Below are positions 1-5,507 of a DNA stretch of 5,507 nt, in pieces. The stretch lies in NCBI GenBank assembly GCA_903831165.1, contig CAIKWV010000270.1:1-5507 (forward strand), written 5' to 3'. Both the position numbers and the translations under genes were made by a program. The notes beneath the pieces were generated by a model. That model saw only the letters and a list, made by a program, of their open reading frames with translations. It was not told the origin of the DNA and made no database searches. The stretch is from an uncultured cyanobacterium. Its GTDB lineage: Bacteria; Cyanobacteriota; Cyanobacteriia; PCC-6307; Cyanobiaceae. The stretch's first letter is position 1; each line of letters starts with the position of its first letter.

Positions 1-133
1 AGCATGGCTCTTGGCACCTTGCCATGGATCAGCTCCGGTGGTCTGTACGGGCCTCAACGGCACAGGCCCTGACCTGGGCCCTTCTCACGTCGCTCCCCAG
101 CCGCGCCCAGCCCACCGCGTGCCACCCCGCCCC
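1..133. other. Leader upstream of the hydrolase; no confident gene
   Basis: No gene can be called firmly here. Frame +1 is open from the window edge to a TGA at 70-72 and could be the last 23 codons of a gene entering from the left (ending YGPQRHRP), but this is too short to recognise. The hydrolase frame is also open back to a TTG at 11, yet its third-position GC over this stretch is visibly lower than in the hydrolase body, so I treat it as non-coding. On the minus strand an ATG at 23-25 has a GGAG-like sequence about 7 bases upstream and could begin a divergent gene (MARCQEPC before the edge). Small inverted repeats occur at 3-8/21-26 and 49-54/64-69. No convincing promoter for the hydrolase is visible. 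Confidence 0.3.
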
Positions 134-958
134 ATGGCCAGCATCGCCGCCAGCCCACTCCCTGACGGCCCTGGACCCGAAGCCACCACGGCTACGGGTC
201 CGGCGGCACCCCTTGCAGCAGGCAAGCTGCTGCTCGTTGGCGTGCACGGCTGGCTGTTGTCGGGCCGGCTTTGGGCGCCGCTGGCCGCTGAGCTGGCTCC
301 GCGGCACGAACTCTGGGCCCCGGACCTACCCGGTTTTGGCCAGCGCCCCCGGCCCAGGGGACTGCAGAGCAGCCTGGCCAGTTACGGCCGCTGGCTGGCG
401 GAGGCGGTGCGGGAACGGGCCGCAGGACGGCCGGTGGTGCTGATCAGCCATTCGCTCGGCGGCAGCATCGCCCTGCACAGCGCCGAACATCTGGGCAGCC
501 AGCTGCGGGGCCTGGTGCAGATCGCCGCCGGTGGCGGCATCTACCAGCCCCGACCCTTTGGCCTGCTGCGCCTCTACGGCGCCGCCGTCGTGCAGTGGCG
601 GCCGCGCAGGCTGGCGGAGCTGCCCGGCACCGAGGCGATCCGCTCGCCCTTGCGGGCCGAGGCCCGCGCCGCCCAGGGGCTGCTGGCCTGCAGCACCAAC
701 CGCGGGGCCGTGCGTCAGCTGCCCTTGATCACCCACCAGCTGACCGTGCCCAGTCTCTGGATCTGCGGCAGTCGCGACCAGGTGATGGAACCGCGCTATG
801 TGCGCCACCTGGCCAGCTTCACGCCGTTGCATCGGCTGGAAACGCTTGAAGGGGCAGGCCATCTGCCGATGCGACAGTGCCCCGCTGATCTGGCCGGGCT
901 GATCGAAACCTGGCTGCAGCAAGAGATCCCCACCGGCGCGCCGTCGGTCCGATCCTGA
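134..958 (+). CDS. Alpha/beta-hydrolase fold protein, substrate unknown
   Basis: Predicted soluble serine hydrolase of the alpha/beta-hydrolase superfamily, 274 residues from the ATG at 134. Seen in the sequence: the strand and oxyanion region VGVHGW (residues 35-40), the PDLPGFG turn (63-69), the nucleophile elbow SHSLGG with Ser107, the acid in GSRDQV (Asp215), and the histidine in GAGH (His243). The triad is therefore complete and correctly spaced, with a cap-like insertion at roughly 130-195. The fold begins near residue 31; the first 30 residues are Ala/Pro/Gly-rich and probably disordered. The start is uncertain: no Shine-Dalgarno sequence precedes 134, and the frame is open to a TTG at 11, but the extra 41 codons look non-coding. 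Relatives include esterases, epoxide hydrolases, haloperoxidases and MenH-like enzymes; the sequence does not choose among them. It converges on the exporter gene with a 15-base gap, so it is not in that operon. Confidence 0.85.
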   Translation: MASIAASPLPDGPGPEATTATGPAAPLAAGKLLLVGVHGWLLSGRLWAPLAAELAPRHELWAPDLPGFGQRPRPRGLQSSLASYGRWLAEAVRERAAGRPVVLISHSLGGSIALHSAEHLGSQLRGLVQIAAGGGIYQPRPFGLLRLYGAAVVQWRPRRLAELPGTEAIRSPLRAEARAAQGLLACSTNRGAVRQLPLITHQLTVPSLWICGSRDQVMEPRYVRHLASFTPLHRLETLEGAGHLPMRQCPADLAGLIETWLQQEIPTGAPSVRS

Positions 959-975
959 GGAGGAGCGCTCGGATC
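951..975. terminator. Hairpin at the hydrolase/exporter convergent junction
   Basis: GATCC (951-955) plus GAG (957-959) pairs with CTC (968-970) plus GGATC (971-975), leaving T956 bulged and an 8-base loop. The structure covers both stop codons (956-958 on plus, 974-976 on minus), so it would form in either transcript and could act as a bidirectional terminator or 3'-end stabiliser. No T-run follows on either strand, so it is not a textbook intrinsic terminator. An alternative 8-base palindrome GAGCGCTC (963-970) overlaps it. Confidence 0.35.
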
Positions 976-2776
976 AGAGGGTGGCCAGCCCCTTTTCCTG
1001 CAGGTCCGCCAACTCGGCATAGAGGCCGCCGGCCGCCCGCAATTGCCGGTGGGTGCCCTGCTCGATCAGACGACCGCGGCGCAGCACCAAGATGCGATCG
1101 GCCGCCTCGACGGTGGCGAGCCGATGGGCGATCACCACGGCGGTGCGCTGGTGCAGCAGCCGATCGAGATCGCGCTGCAGGGTGGCTTCCGTGGACGGAT
1201 CCATGAAGGCGGTGGCCTCATCCATCACCAGCACCGAGGGGTCGCGGATCGCCACCCGCGCCACCGCCAGCAGCTGCCGCTCGCCCGAGGAGAGATTGCC
1301 GCCGCGCTCGCGCAGCTCGCTGTCCAGGCCGGCATCGAGGCGCTGCAGCAATGGATCCAACCCCAGGTCATGGCAGAGCCGGGCCAGCTCTTGGTCGCTG
1401 ATCTCGGCATCGAGGCGCAGGTTGTCGGCCACGTTGCCGCTGAACAGGAAGGTGTCCTGCAGCACCACCCCCAGCCGTTGGCGCAGGGTGGCGATCGGCA
1501 GCTCGCGGATATCCACCCCATCCAGCAGGATCCGGCCCCGCTGCGGTTCGTACAGCCGGCACAGCAGGCGGATCACGGTGGTCTTGCCGGAGCCGGTGGG
1601 GCCGACCAGGGCGACGTGTTCGCCGGGGGCGATCTGGAAGGAGAGATCTTCCAGGATCGGATCGTCGTCGCGGTAGGCGAAGCTGACATTCTCGAAGCTG
1701 ACGGCACCGGGACTGCGCCGCTGCTGGCCGCTGATCAGGGCCGCCGGTGAACGGCGCTGGGGCGGCAGTTCCTGAATCTCGATCGGTTCCTCCAGCAGTT
1801 CGCCGATGCGTTCCACGGCGGTCAGGCCCCCCTGGATCTGGGTGAAACGCTCTGCCAGCTGGCGCAGGGGGTCAAACAGGCGCTGGGAGAACAGGATGAA
1901 GGTGGTCAGGGTGCCTAGATCCATCAATTGGCTGGTCACCATCCAGCCCCCCAGGGCCAGCACCACAGCCACCGCGCCCAGGGCCACCCACTCGATGAAG
2001 GCGGAGATGGCGCTGTCGTACAGGATCGTGCCGGTGACCGCCTGGCGATAGGCGTCGGTGGTGACGGCAAACCGGGCGCTGTTGGTGGCCTCGCGCCGGA
2101 ACATCTGCACCACCTCCAGGCCTTGGAGGTTTTCCTGCAGATCGGCATTCAGCTGACCCAGCTCCTCGCGCACCCGGTAGTTGGCCACCCGATAGCGCTT
2201 CTGCAGCCAGAGGATGCCCCAGGTGACCGGTACCTGGGTGAACAGCAACAGCAGGCCCAGGCGCCACTCGATGCTGATCATCGTGACGGCGATCACCAGC
2301 AGCGACACCAGATCGGCGAGTACCCCCACCGCGCCACTGCCGAACACCTCGGCCAGGGCCTCGACGTCGCTGGTCAGCCGCGTCAGCAGCTTGCCGACGG
2401 GCGTGCGGTCGTGAAAGCGCAGCGACAGCTCCATCGCATGGCGGAACAGATCGCTGCGGATGCGGGCCGTGAGCCGTTGGCCGACCACCTGCACGTTGTA
2501 AATCTGCGTGCCCTGCAGGGCCAGGCGCACCAGCACCGCCACCAACAACAGACCCACCAGCAGCTTGAGCGCCACCGCCGGCGCCACCCCCTGCAGCCAG
2601 GGCAAGACCGAGGGCTCGTGGCGCAACACCGAGATCGCCTGACCGACCAGCACCGGCTGGATGGCGCCGGCAAAGGCCAGGGGCACCAGCAACAGCAGCG
2701 ACAGCAGCAACCGGCGCCGGTCGCGACCGAGATAGGGCAACAGCCGCTTCAGCCGGATGCGATCGAGGGAGGCCAT
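974..2776 (-). CDS. ABC exporter half-transporter (MdlB/MsbA-like, fused TMD-NBD)
   Basis: A 600-residue membrane-domain plus ATPase polypeptide of the type IV (B-family) ABC exporters, which pump lipids, drugs or peptides out of the cytoplasm as dimers. Hydrophobic helices are visible near residues 22-50, 66-88, 145-168, 171-191, 256-280 and 286-300, consistent with the usual six. The intracellular-loop segment [18 protein letters not shown] (120-137) is typical of the family. The nucleotide-binding domain has an A-loop Tyr368, Walker [10 protein letters not shown] (392-400), Q-loop Gln440, signature LSSGERQ (495-501), Walker B VLVMDE with catalytic Glu520, a D-loop reading FMD (524-526) instead of ALD, and H-loop His551. 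All catalytic residues are present, so this subunit should hydrolyse ATP. The LSxGERQLL signature resembles the catalytic subunits of heterodimeric exporters such as TM288/YheH, but no second subunit is in the window, so a homodimer is equally possible. Its ATG overlaps the hisG stop, implying co-translation. Substrate unknown. Confidence 0.93.
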   Translation of the reverse strand: MASLDRIRLKRLLPYLGRDRRRLLLSLLLLVPLAFAGAIQPVLVGQAISVLRHEPSVLPWLQGVAPAVALKLLVGLLLVAVLVRLALQGTQIYNVQVVGQRLTARIRSDLFRHAMELSLRFHDRTPVGKLLTRLTSDVEALAEVFGSGAVGVLADLVSLLVIAVTMISIEWRLGLLLLFTQVPVTWGILWLQKRYRVANYRVREELGQLNADLQENLQGLEVVQMFRREATNSARFAVTTDAYRQAVTGTILYDSAISAFIEWVALGAVAVVLALGGWMVTSQLMDLGTLTTFILFSQRLFDPLRQLAERFTQIQGGLTAVERIGELLEEPIEIQELPPQRRSPAALISGQQRRSPGAVSFENVSFAYRDDDPILEDLSFQIAPGEHVALVGPTGSGKTTVIRLLCRLYEPQRGRILLDGVDIRELPIATLRQRLGVVLQDTFLFSGNVADNLRLDAEISDQELARLCHDLGLDPLLQRLDAGLDSELRERGGNLSSGERQLLAVARVAIRDPSVLVMDEATAFMDPSTEATLQRDLDRLLHQRTAVVIAHRLATVEAADRILVLRRGRLIEQGTHRQLRAAGGLYAELADLQEKGLATL

Positions 2777-2800
2777 CAGCTGGCCAGCCCGGCCGGCTGG
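2774..2800 (-). promoter_or_regulatory. TGATG coupling site with upstream hairpin, hisG/exporter
   Basis: On the minus strand the hisG stop TGA (2778-2776) and the exporter ATG (2776-2774) share one base. No Shine-Dalgarno sequence precedes the ATG. Where one would sit, a 6-bp stem CCAGCC/GGCTGG (2795-2800 with 2784-2789) and a 5-base loop can form, ending 7 bases before the ATG; an overlapping 10-base palindrome GCTGGCCAGC lies at 2779-2788. This arrangement suggests that the exporter is translated mainly by ribosomes finishing hisG (termination-reinitiation). The overlap is seen directly; the regulatory role is inferred. Confidence 0.55.
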
Positions 2801-3462
2801 ACCTGGCCCTGGACGGCGCCGAGGCGCTCGACCAGCGACTGCAAGGGACCGCCATCGATGCGCAGGGCCAGGGGATGGCCGATCAGACGGGCGGTGCTGT
2901 GGAACAGATCTTCAATGGCGATCAGGCCGTTGTCCCGCAGGGTGCGGCCGGTGGCGACCAAATCGACGATCGCCTCCGAAATGCCGGTGAGCGGACCCAG
3001 TTCGACCGAGCCGGTGAGATGGATCAGCTCCACCGGCAGGTCCAAGGCCTCGAAATAATCCTGGGCGCAGCGGGTGAACTTGCTGGCGACGCGGCAATGG
3101 GCCGGCAGGTCGAGGGCGCGACGGTAGCCGCTGCTGGCCTGGACCGCCACGGCCATGCGGCAGCCGCCGAAACCCAGATCCAGCAACTGGGCCACCGGCA
3201 ACCGGTGTTCGCGCAGCACGTCGTAGCCGACCACGCCGAGCTGGGCCTGGCCGTAGGCCACATAGACCGGCACATCGGCGTTGCGCACCAACAGGGCCCG
3301 GGCGCTGCCGCAGGCGCTGGGCACCATCAGCAGGCGGTTGTCGGGATCGAGCAGGGTCGAGAAATCGAGACCGGCCTCGGCGAATCGTCGCACCGAATCC
3401 TTGAGCAGTGCCCCCTTGGCCAGGGCAACGGTGATGACCGGCTGGGTGACAGCGGTGATCAT
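2776..3462 (-). CDS. hisG: ATP phosphoribosyltransferase, short form (HisG-S)
   Basis: Catalyses the first step of histidine synthesis, ATP + PRPP to phosphoribosyl-ATP + pyrophosphate, in the cytoplasm. The 228-residue protein shows the N-terminal ALAKGALL segment (13-20), the GYDVLREH region (79-86), and the PRPP-binding loop [18 protein letters not shown] (163-180) with Thr171-Gly172-Arg173-Thr174. It ends soon after the catalytic core and lacks the roughly 80-residue C-terminal regulatory domain of long HisG. Short HisG is known to need the HisRS-like partner HisZ for activity and histidine feedback; hisZ is not in the window. The ATG at 3462 gives eight residues before the usual ITVALAKG start; no closer start codon fits the frame and no Shine-Dalgarno sequence is visible, so the start is fairly secure. 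It is the first gene of a minus-strand pair, overlapping the exporter start by one base, and is divergent from gloB. Four cysteines (51, 101, 123, 132) are present, with no obvious metal motif. Confidence 0.95.
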   Translation of the reverse strand: MITAVTQPVITVALAKGALLKDSVRRFAEAGLDFSTLLDPDNRLLMVPSACGSARALLVRNADVPVYVAYGQAQLGVVGYDVLREHRLPVAQLLDLGFGGCRMAVAVQASSGYRRALDLPAHCRVASKFTRCAQDYFEALDLPVELIHLTGSVELGPLTGISEAIVDLVATGRTLRDNGLIAIEDLFHSTARLIGHPLALRIDGGPLQSLVERLGAVQGQVQPAGLAS

Positions 3463-3516
3463 GGGGACGGTGCCGCAACCCGGACTTTAACGATGCAACC
3501 GAACCCGGAGTCAGCC
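3463..3516. promoter_or_regulatory. Divergent hisG/gloB promoter region (candidate)
   Basis: This 54-base gap must carry, or lie next to, the start signals for both genes unless their promoters lie inside coding sequence. It contains the patch ACTTTAACG (3484-3492), unusually AT-rich for this window. On plus, TTTAAC (3486-3491) matches 4 of 6 bases of a -10 box and would start transcription near 3498, leaving a leader of about 19 bases for gloB. On minus, a TGAC-containing -35-like element CTGACT (3514-3509) lies 17 bases before GTTAAA (3491-3486), a poor -10. No clear -35 supports the plus promoter. The two would overlap and could compete. Confidence 0.3.
3507..3510 (+). promoter_or_regulatory. 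Shine-Dalgarno site that sets the gloB start
   Basis: GGAG lies 6 bases before the ATG at 3517, a good ribosome-binding spacing. The in-frame ATG at 3493 lies upstream of this site, has no such sequence before it, and would add eight non-conserved residues. The site therefore favours 3517. It is the clearest ribosome-binding site among the called genes. Confidence 0.6.
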
Positions 3517-4257
3517 ATGGCGCTGCAGCTGGATCTGATCCCCGTGCTGCAGGACAACTATGTGGCGGTGCTCTGGCGCGGCGAGCAGGCCGCCGTGGTC
3601 GATCCGGCCGTCTCCGAGCCGGTGATCGCCTGGCTGGAGCAGCGCGGGCTGCAGCTGATCGCCGTGCTGCAGACCCACCACCACAGCGACCACATCGGCG
3701 GCACCCCGGCCCTGCTGCGCCGCTGGCCCCAAGCCGAGGTGGTGGCCAGCCGCGCCGATATCGCCCGCATCCCCTTCCAGACCCGCGGCGTGGCCGAGGG
3801 GGATCGCTTCACGCTCCTGGGCCGCAGCGTCGACGTCCTGGAGGTGCCGGCCCACACCAGCCGCCACATCGCCTTTCACCTGCCGGCCGAACAGGGCGAA
3901 GGCGCCGAACTGTTCTGCGGTGACACCCTGTTCGCCGGCGGCTGCGGCCGCCTGTTCGAAGGCAGCCCCGAGCAGATGCACCAGGCCCTGCAGCGGCTCA
4001 CGGCCCTCGATCCCGCCACCCGGGTCTGGTGCGCCCATGAGTACACCGAGGGCAACCTGCGCTGGGCCGCCCATGAGGCCCCGCAGGACGCCGCCATCGC
4101 CAAGCGGCTGGCGGCGGTGCGCCAGCTGAGGGCCCGCGGTGAGGCGACGATCCCCAGCAGCGTCGCCCTGGAACGGGCCACCAACCTGTTCGTGCGCAGC
4201 TCAGACGCCAGCGAGCTGGCCCGGCTGCGCGAGAGCAAGAACCACTACAAGGGCTGA
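3517..4257 (+). CDS. gloB: Hydroxyacylglutathione hydrolase (glyoxalase II)
   Basis: Hydrolyses S-lactoylglutathione to D-lactate and glutathione, the second step of methylglyoxal detoxification after glyoxalase I (GloA, not in the window); cytoplasmic. The 246-residue length fits the family. The metallo-beta-lactamase metal motif [10 protein letters not shown] gives His54, His56, Asp58 and His59. The remaining ligands are His113 (in [11 protein letters not shown]), the bridging Asp136 ([16 protein letters not shown], 134-149) and His174 (CAHEYTEGN), so the binuclear site is complete. The C-terminal glyoxalase II domain is present: [17 protein letters not shown] (211-227), then [10 protein letters not shown], whose Arg238 and Lys241 match the glutathione-contacting Arg/Lys of characterised enzymes. 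This domain argues against a generic MBL hydrolase. The start at 3517 is chosen for its GGAG; the frame runs open much further upstream antisense to hisG, which is an artefact of GC-rich codon use. Its stop lies 12 bases from the facing importer ATPase stop. Confidence 0.95.
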   Translation: MALQLDLIPVLQDNYVAVLWRGEQAAVVDPAVSEPVIAWLEQRGLQLIAVLQTHHHSDHIGGTPALLRRWPQAEVVASRADIARIPFQTRGVAEGDRFTLLGRSVDVLEVPAHTSRHIAFHLPAEQGEGAELFCGDTLFAGGCGRLFEGSPEQMHQALQRLTALDPATRVWCAHEYTEGNLRWAAHEAPQDAAIAKRLAAVRQLRARGEATIPSSVALERATNLFVRSSDASELARLRESKNHYKG

Positions 4258-4269
4258 GGGGGCTGGGCT

Positions 4270-5427
4270 TCAGGCTGCGGCCAGCCTGCGCACGCCGTGG
4301 GCCCCTGGGTAGAGCAGGGCCCGCTGCCCCGGACGGATGGTCAACGCGCAGGCCAGGCCGACGGGATGGTCCTGTTGCAAGGGCAGGCGCAGCCGCAAAG
4401 TGATGGCGCCGCAAGCCACCCGATACAGCCAGCCATGGCCCAGGAACTCGCGGCCTAGGACCCGGCAGGGCCCATCGGCGGCGGGCTCCAGCTCCAGGCC
4501 GTCGGCGGCCAGCAGCAGCTGCAGCTCGGCGGTGTCGCTGATGTCGCTGGTTTGGGTGGCGTTGGGCAGGCCCCCGGCCCGGTTCGCGGGCGCAGCGGCC
4601 TCGAAGGCGAACGGCCCCAGCGCGGTCAGCAACCGATCCCCCTGCCGCTGAACCGGCAGCAGGTTGCCCTGCAACACAAAGCGCCCGACAAAGGCCGTGG
4701 CCGGTCGTTGCACCAGCTGCAACGGGGTGGAGCACTGATCGAGATGGCCGTCCCGCAGCACCGCCACCCGATCACAGATCGCCATCGCCTCCTCGGGATC
4801 GTGGGTGACCAGCAGGGCACTGGCGCCGCATTCGGCCAACACCGCCGGCAGCTCACTGCGCAGCCGCAGGCGCACCTCGACATCGAGGTTGGAGAAGGGC
4901 TCATCGAGCAGCAACACCGAGTTACCGGGGGCCAGGGCCCGGGCCAACGCCAGCCGTTGCCGCTGCCCACCGGAGAGTTCATGGGGATAGCGGCGCTCCA
5001 GGCCGCTCAGCCCCAGCAGCTCCAGCAGCCAGGCGGCCCGGCCGCGATCGTCACTCGGCTTGAGCCCGAAACAGACATTGGCCCATGCATCGAGATGGGG
5101 AAACAGGGCATAGTCCTGAAACACCCTGCCGACACCCCGCCGTTCCGGGGCAAGCCAGCGCTGCTCGCCGGCCACCTCGCGGCCGTGGATCGCAACGCTG
5201 CCCCGCGCCGGCCGCTCGAAGCCGGCGATCAAGCGCAACAGGGTGGTCTTGCCGCAGCCCGAAGGCCCCAGCAGACCCACGAGCTCGCCGGGAGCGAGGC
5301 TCAGATCCAGCCCCCGCAGGGTCCAGGCCTCTGGAGCGGCCTGGGGATAGCGATGCCAGAGATCGCGCAGCACCACCGGTTCGCCCCCGGCCCAGGCCCC
5401 AGAGACGGCGGTGGAAGCGTCGGACAT
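4270..5427 (-). CDS. ABC importer ATPase, FutC/FbpC-like (Fe3+/polyamine/sulfate class)
   Basis: A 385-residue cytoplasmic ATPase that would energise a substrate-binding-protein-dependent importer. It shows an A-loop Tyr27, Walker A GPSGCGKTT (54-62), Q-loop Gln104 in VFQDYALFPHL (102-112), signature LSGGQRQ (151-157), Walker B VLLLDE (171-176), D-loop SNLD (179-182) and H-loop His209 (VTHDPEEAM). Residues from about 255 form a TOBE-like C-terminal domain (LGREFLGHGWLYRV, then a beta-rich end), as in the PotA/CysA/FbpC group. The PERRGVG and IAGFERP wording is closest to FbpC/FutC ferric-iron ATPases, so iron is the favoured substrate, but polyamine, sulfate or thiosulfate cannot be excluded. 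No permease or binding protein is adjacent in the window. A low-complexity stretch (about 279-300) interrupts the TOBE region. The ATG at 5427 is the only credible start: an in-frame stop lies 25-27 bases upstream with no start codon between. It lacks a Shine-Dalgarno sequence and follows a pyrimidine-rich run. Confidence 0.9.
   Translation of the reverse strand: MSDASTAVSGAWAGGEPVVLRDLWHRYPQAAPEAWTLRGLDLSLAPGELVGLLGPSGCGKTTLLRLIAGFERPARGSVAIHGREVAGEQRWLAPERRGVGRVFQDYALFPHLDAWANVCFGLKPSDDRGRAAWLLELLGLSGLERRYPHELSGGQRQRLALARALAPGNSVLLLDEPFSNLDVEVRLRLRSELPAVLAECGASALLVTHDPEEAMAICDRVAVLRDGHLDQCSTPLQLVQRPATAFVGRFVLQGNLLPVQRQGDRLLTALGPFAFEAAAPANRAGGLPNATQTSDISDTAELQLLLAADGLELEPAADGPCRVLGREFLGHGWLYRVACGAITLRLRLPLQQDHPVGLACALTIRPGQRALLYPGAHGVRRLAAA
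4271..4288. terminator. Perfect 7-bp hairpin at the gloB/importer ATPase convergent junction
   Basis: CAGGCTG (4271-4277) and CAGCCTG (4282-4288) form a perfect stem with a 4-base CGGC loop, beginning 14 bases after the gloB stop. On the opposite strand it covers the last codons (Arg-Leu-Ala-Ala-Ala) and stop of the importer ATPase. The stem is short but GC-rich and could end gloB transcription or protect a 3' end. No T-run follows on plus; on minus the sequence after it is AGCCCAGCCCCC, also without a T-run. Some of the symmetry may come from Ala/Leu codons. Confidence 0.35.
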
Positions 5428-5457
5428 GACGGGCGCTGGGGGGGAGGACCGGAGCGG

Positions 5458-5507
5458 TCATAGGCTCAAGCGCTCATCTTCCACCGTCATGAGCAGCGAG
5501 CCGACGG
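5458..5507 (-). CDS. Possible C-terminus of a minus-strand gene (partial)
   Basis: Reading leftward from the window edge, one minus-strand frame is open for 15 codons and ends in TGA at 5460-5458, giving VGSLLMTVEDERLSL. Twelve of the 15 codons end in G or C, in line with the coding style of the window, and the stop would lie 30 bases before the importer ATPase start, a plausible operon spacing. The other two minus frames stop sooner. The product cannot be recognised from 15 residues. The competing reading is a plus-strand gene starting at the ATG at 5489 (MSSEPT), which lacks a Shine-Dalgarno sequence. Only sequence beyond the edge can decide. Confidence 0.3.
   Translation of the reverse strand, partial: VGSLLMTVEDERLSL

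Noticed and set aside
3..26. Inverted repeat CATGGC/GCCATG near the left edge as an operator
   Set aside because: Six-base arms around a 12-base spacer are expected by chance, and no promoter is visible beside them.
11..133. N-terminal extension of the hydrolase from TTG 11
   Set aside because: The 41 extra residues have lower third-position GC than the gene body and resemble no part of the alpha/beta-hydrolase fold; ATG 134 is preferred.
958..983. Perfect AGGAGG (958-963) that might start a small plus-strand gene
   Set aside because: The nearest start codon (GTG 981) is too far away and its frame ends after 13 codons; the purine run is more likely part of the convergent hairpin.
1043..3058. 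Long plus-strand open frames opposite the ABC exporter
   Set aside because: Gln/His-rich, low-complexity products with no domain signs; they mirror the GC-rich codons of the exporter on the other strand.
2875..3516. Long open frame upstream of and in frame with gloB
   Set aside because: It is antisense to hisG, whose motifs are unmistakable. The open frame is a by-product of GC-rich codons, and a GGAG site marks the gloB start at 3517.
3511..4074. Minus-strand open frame opposite gloB
   Set aside because: It overlaps the metal-binding core of gloB and its product has no recognisable motif; it is a shadow frame.
1094..5051. HIP1-type repeats (GCGATCGC) expected in many cyanobacteria
   Set aside because: Several CGATCG cores occur (for example 1095, 1161, 1492, 1780, 2967, 5045), but none that I found has the full GCGATCGC. 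This neither proves nor excludes a picocyanobacterial source.
1..5507. CRISPR array, insertion sequence, phage genes, tRNA or rRNA
   Set aside because: No regularly spaced repeats, transposase or integrase motifs, terminal inverted repeats or cloverleaf-like sequences were seen by eye.

Overview
The window reads as a compact stretch of ordinary bacterial chromosome with high GC, strongly GC-biased third codon positions and very short gaps between genes. The best guess for the source is a high-GC picocyanobacterium of the Cyanobium/Synechococcus type. The reasons are the short (HisZ-dependent) form of HisG, the hisG-exporter pair divergent from a glyoxalase II gene, and a FutC/FbpC-like iron-type ABC ATPase. 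This assignment is inferred from family features and style, not from any database match. Nothing suggests a mobile element, phage, CRISPR array, tRNA or rRNA.

Layout, left to right. Positions 1-133 hold a weakly interpretable leader, possibly with the tail of an upstream gene. Positions 134-958 (+) encode an alpha/beta-hydrolase with a complete Ser-Asp-His triad. It converges on a 600-residue ABC exporter half-transporter (974-2776, -), with only 15 bases and a hairpin between the two stop codons. The exporter start codon overlaps the stop codon of hisG (2776-3462, -) by one base (TGATG), so the two are almost certainly one operon. A 54-base divergent gap (3463-3516), which contains the most AT-rich patch I noticed, separates hisG from gloB (3517-4257, +), a hydroxyacylglutathione hydrolase with all expected metal ligands. 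gloB converges on an ATP-binding subunit of the Fe(III)/spermidine/sulfate importer class (4270-5427, -). A perfect 7-bp hairpin lies at that junction. The last 80 bases (5428-5507) contain a possible C-terminus of another minus-strand gene.

Functionally the genes do not form one pathway. HisG starts histidine synthesis from ATP and PRPP. GloB finishes methylglyoxal detoxification. The exporter and the importer ATPase serve separate transport systems whose partners, if any, lie outside the window, as does HisZ, which a short HisG needs. No novel multi-gene system is evident. The points most worth a second look are local: the SD-less, hairpin-flanked hisG/exporter coupling junction, hairpins at both convergent gene ends, a duplicated linker motif in the exporter, and unresolved gene ends at both window edges.
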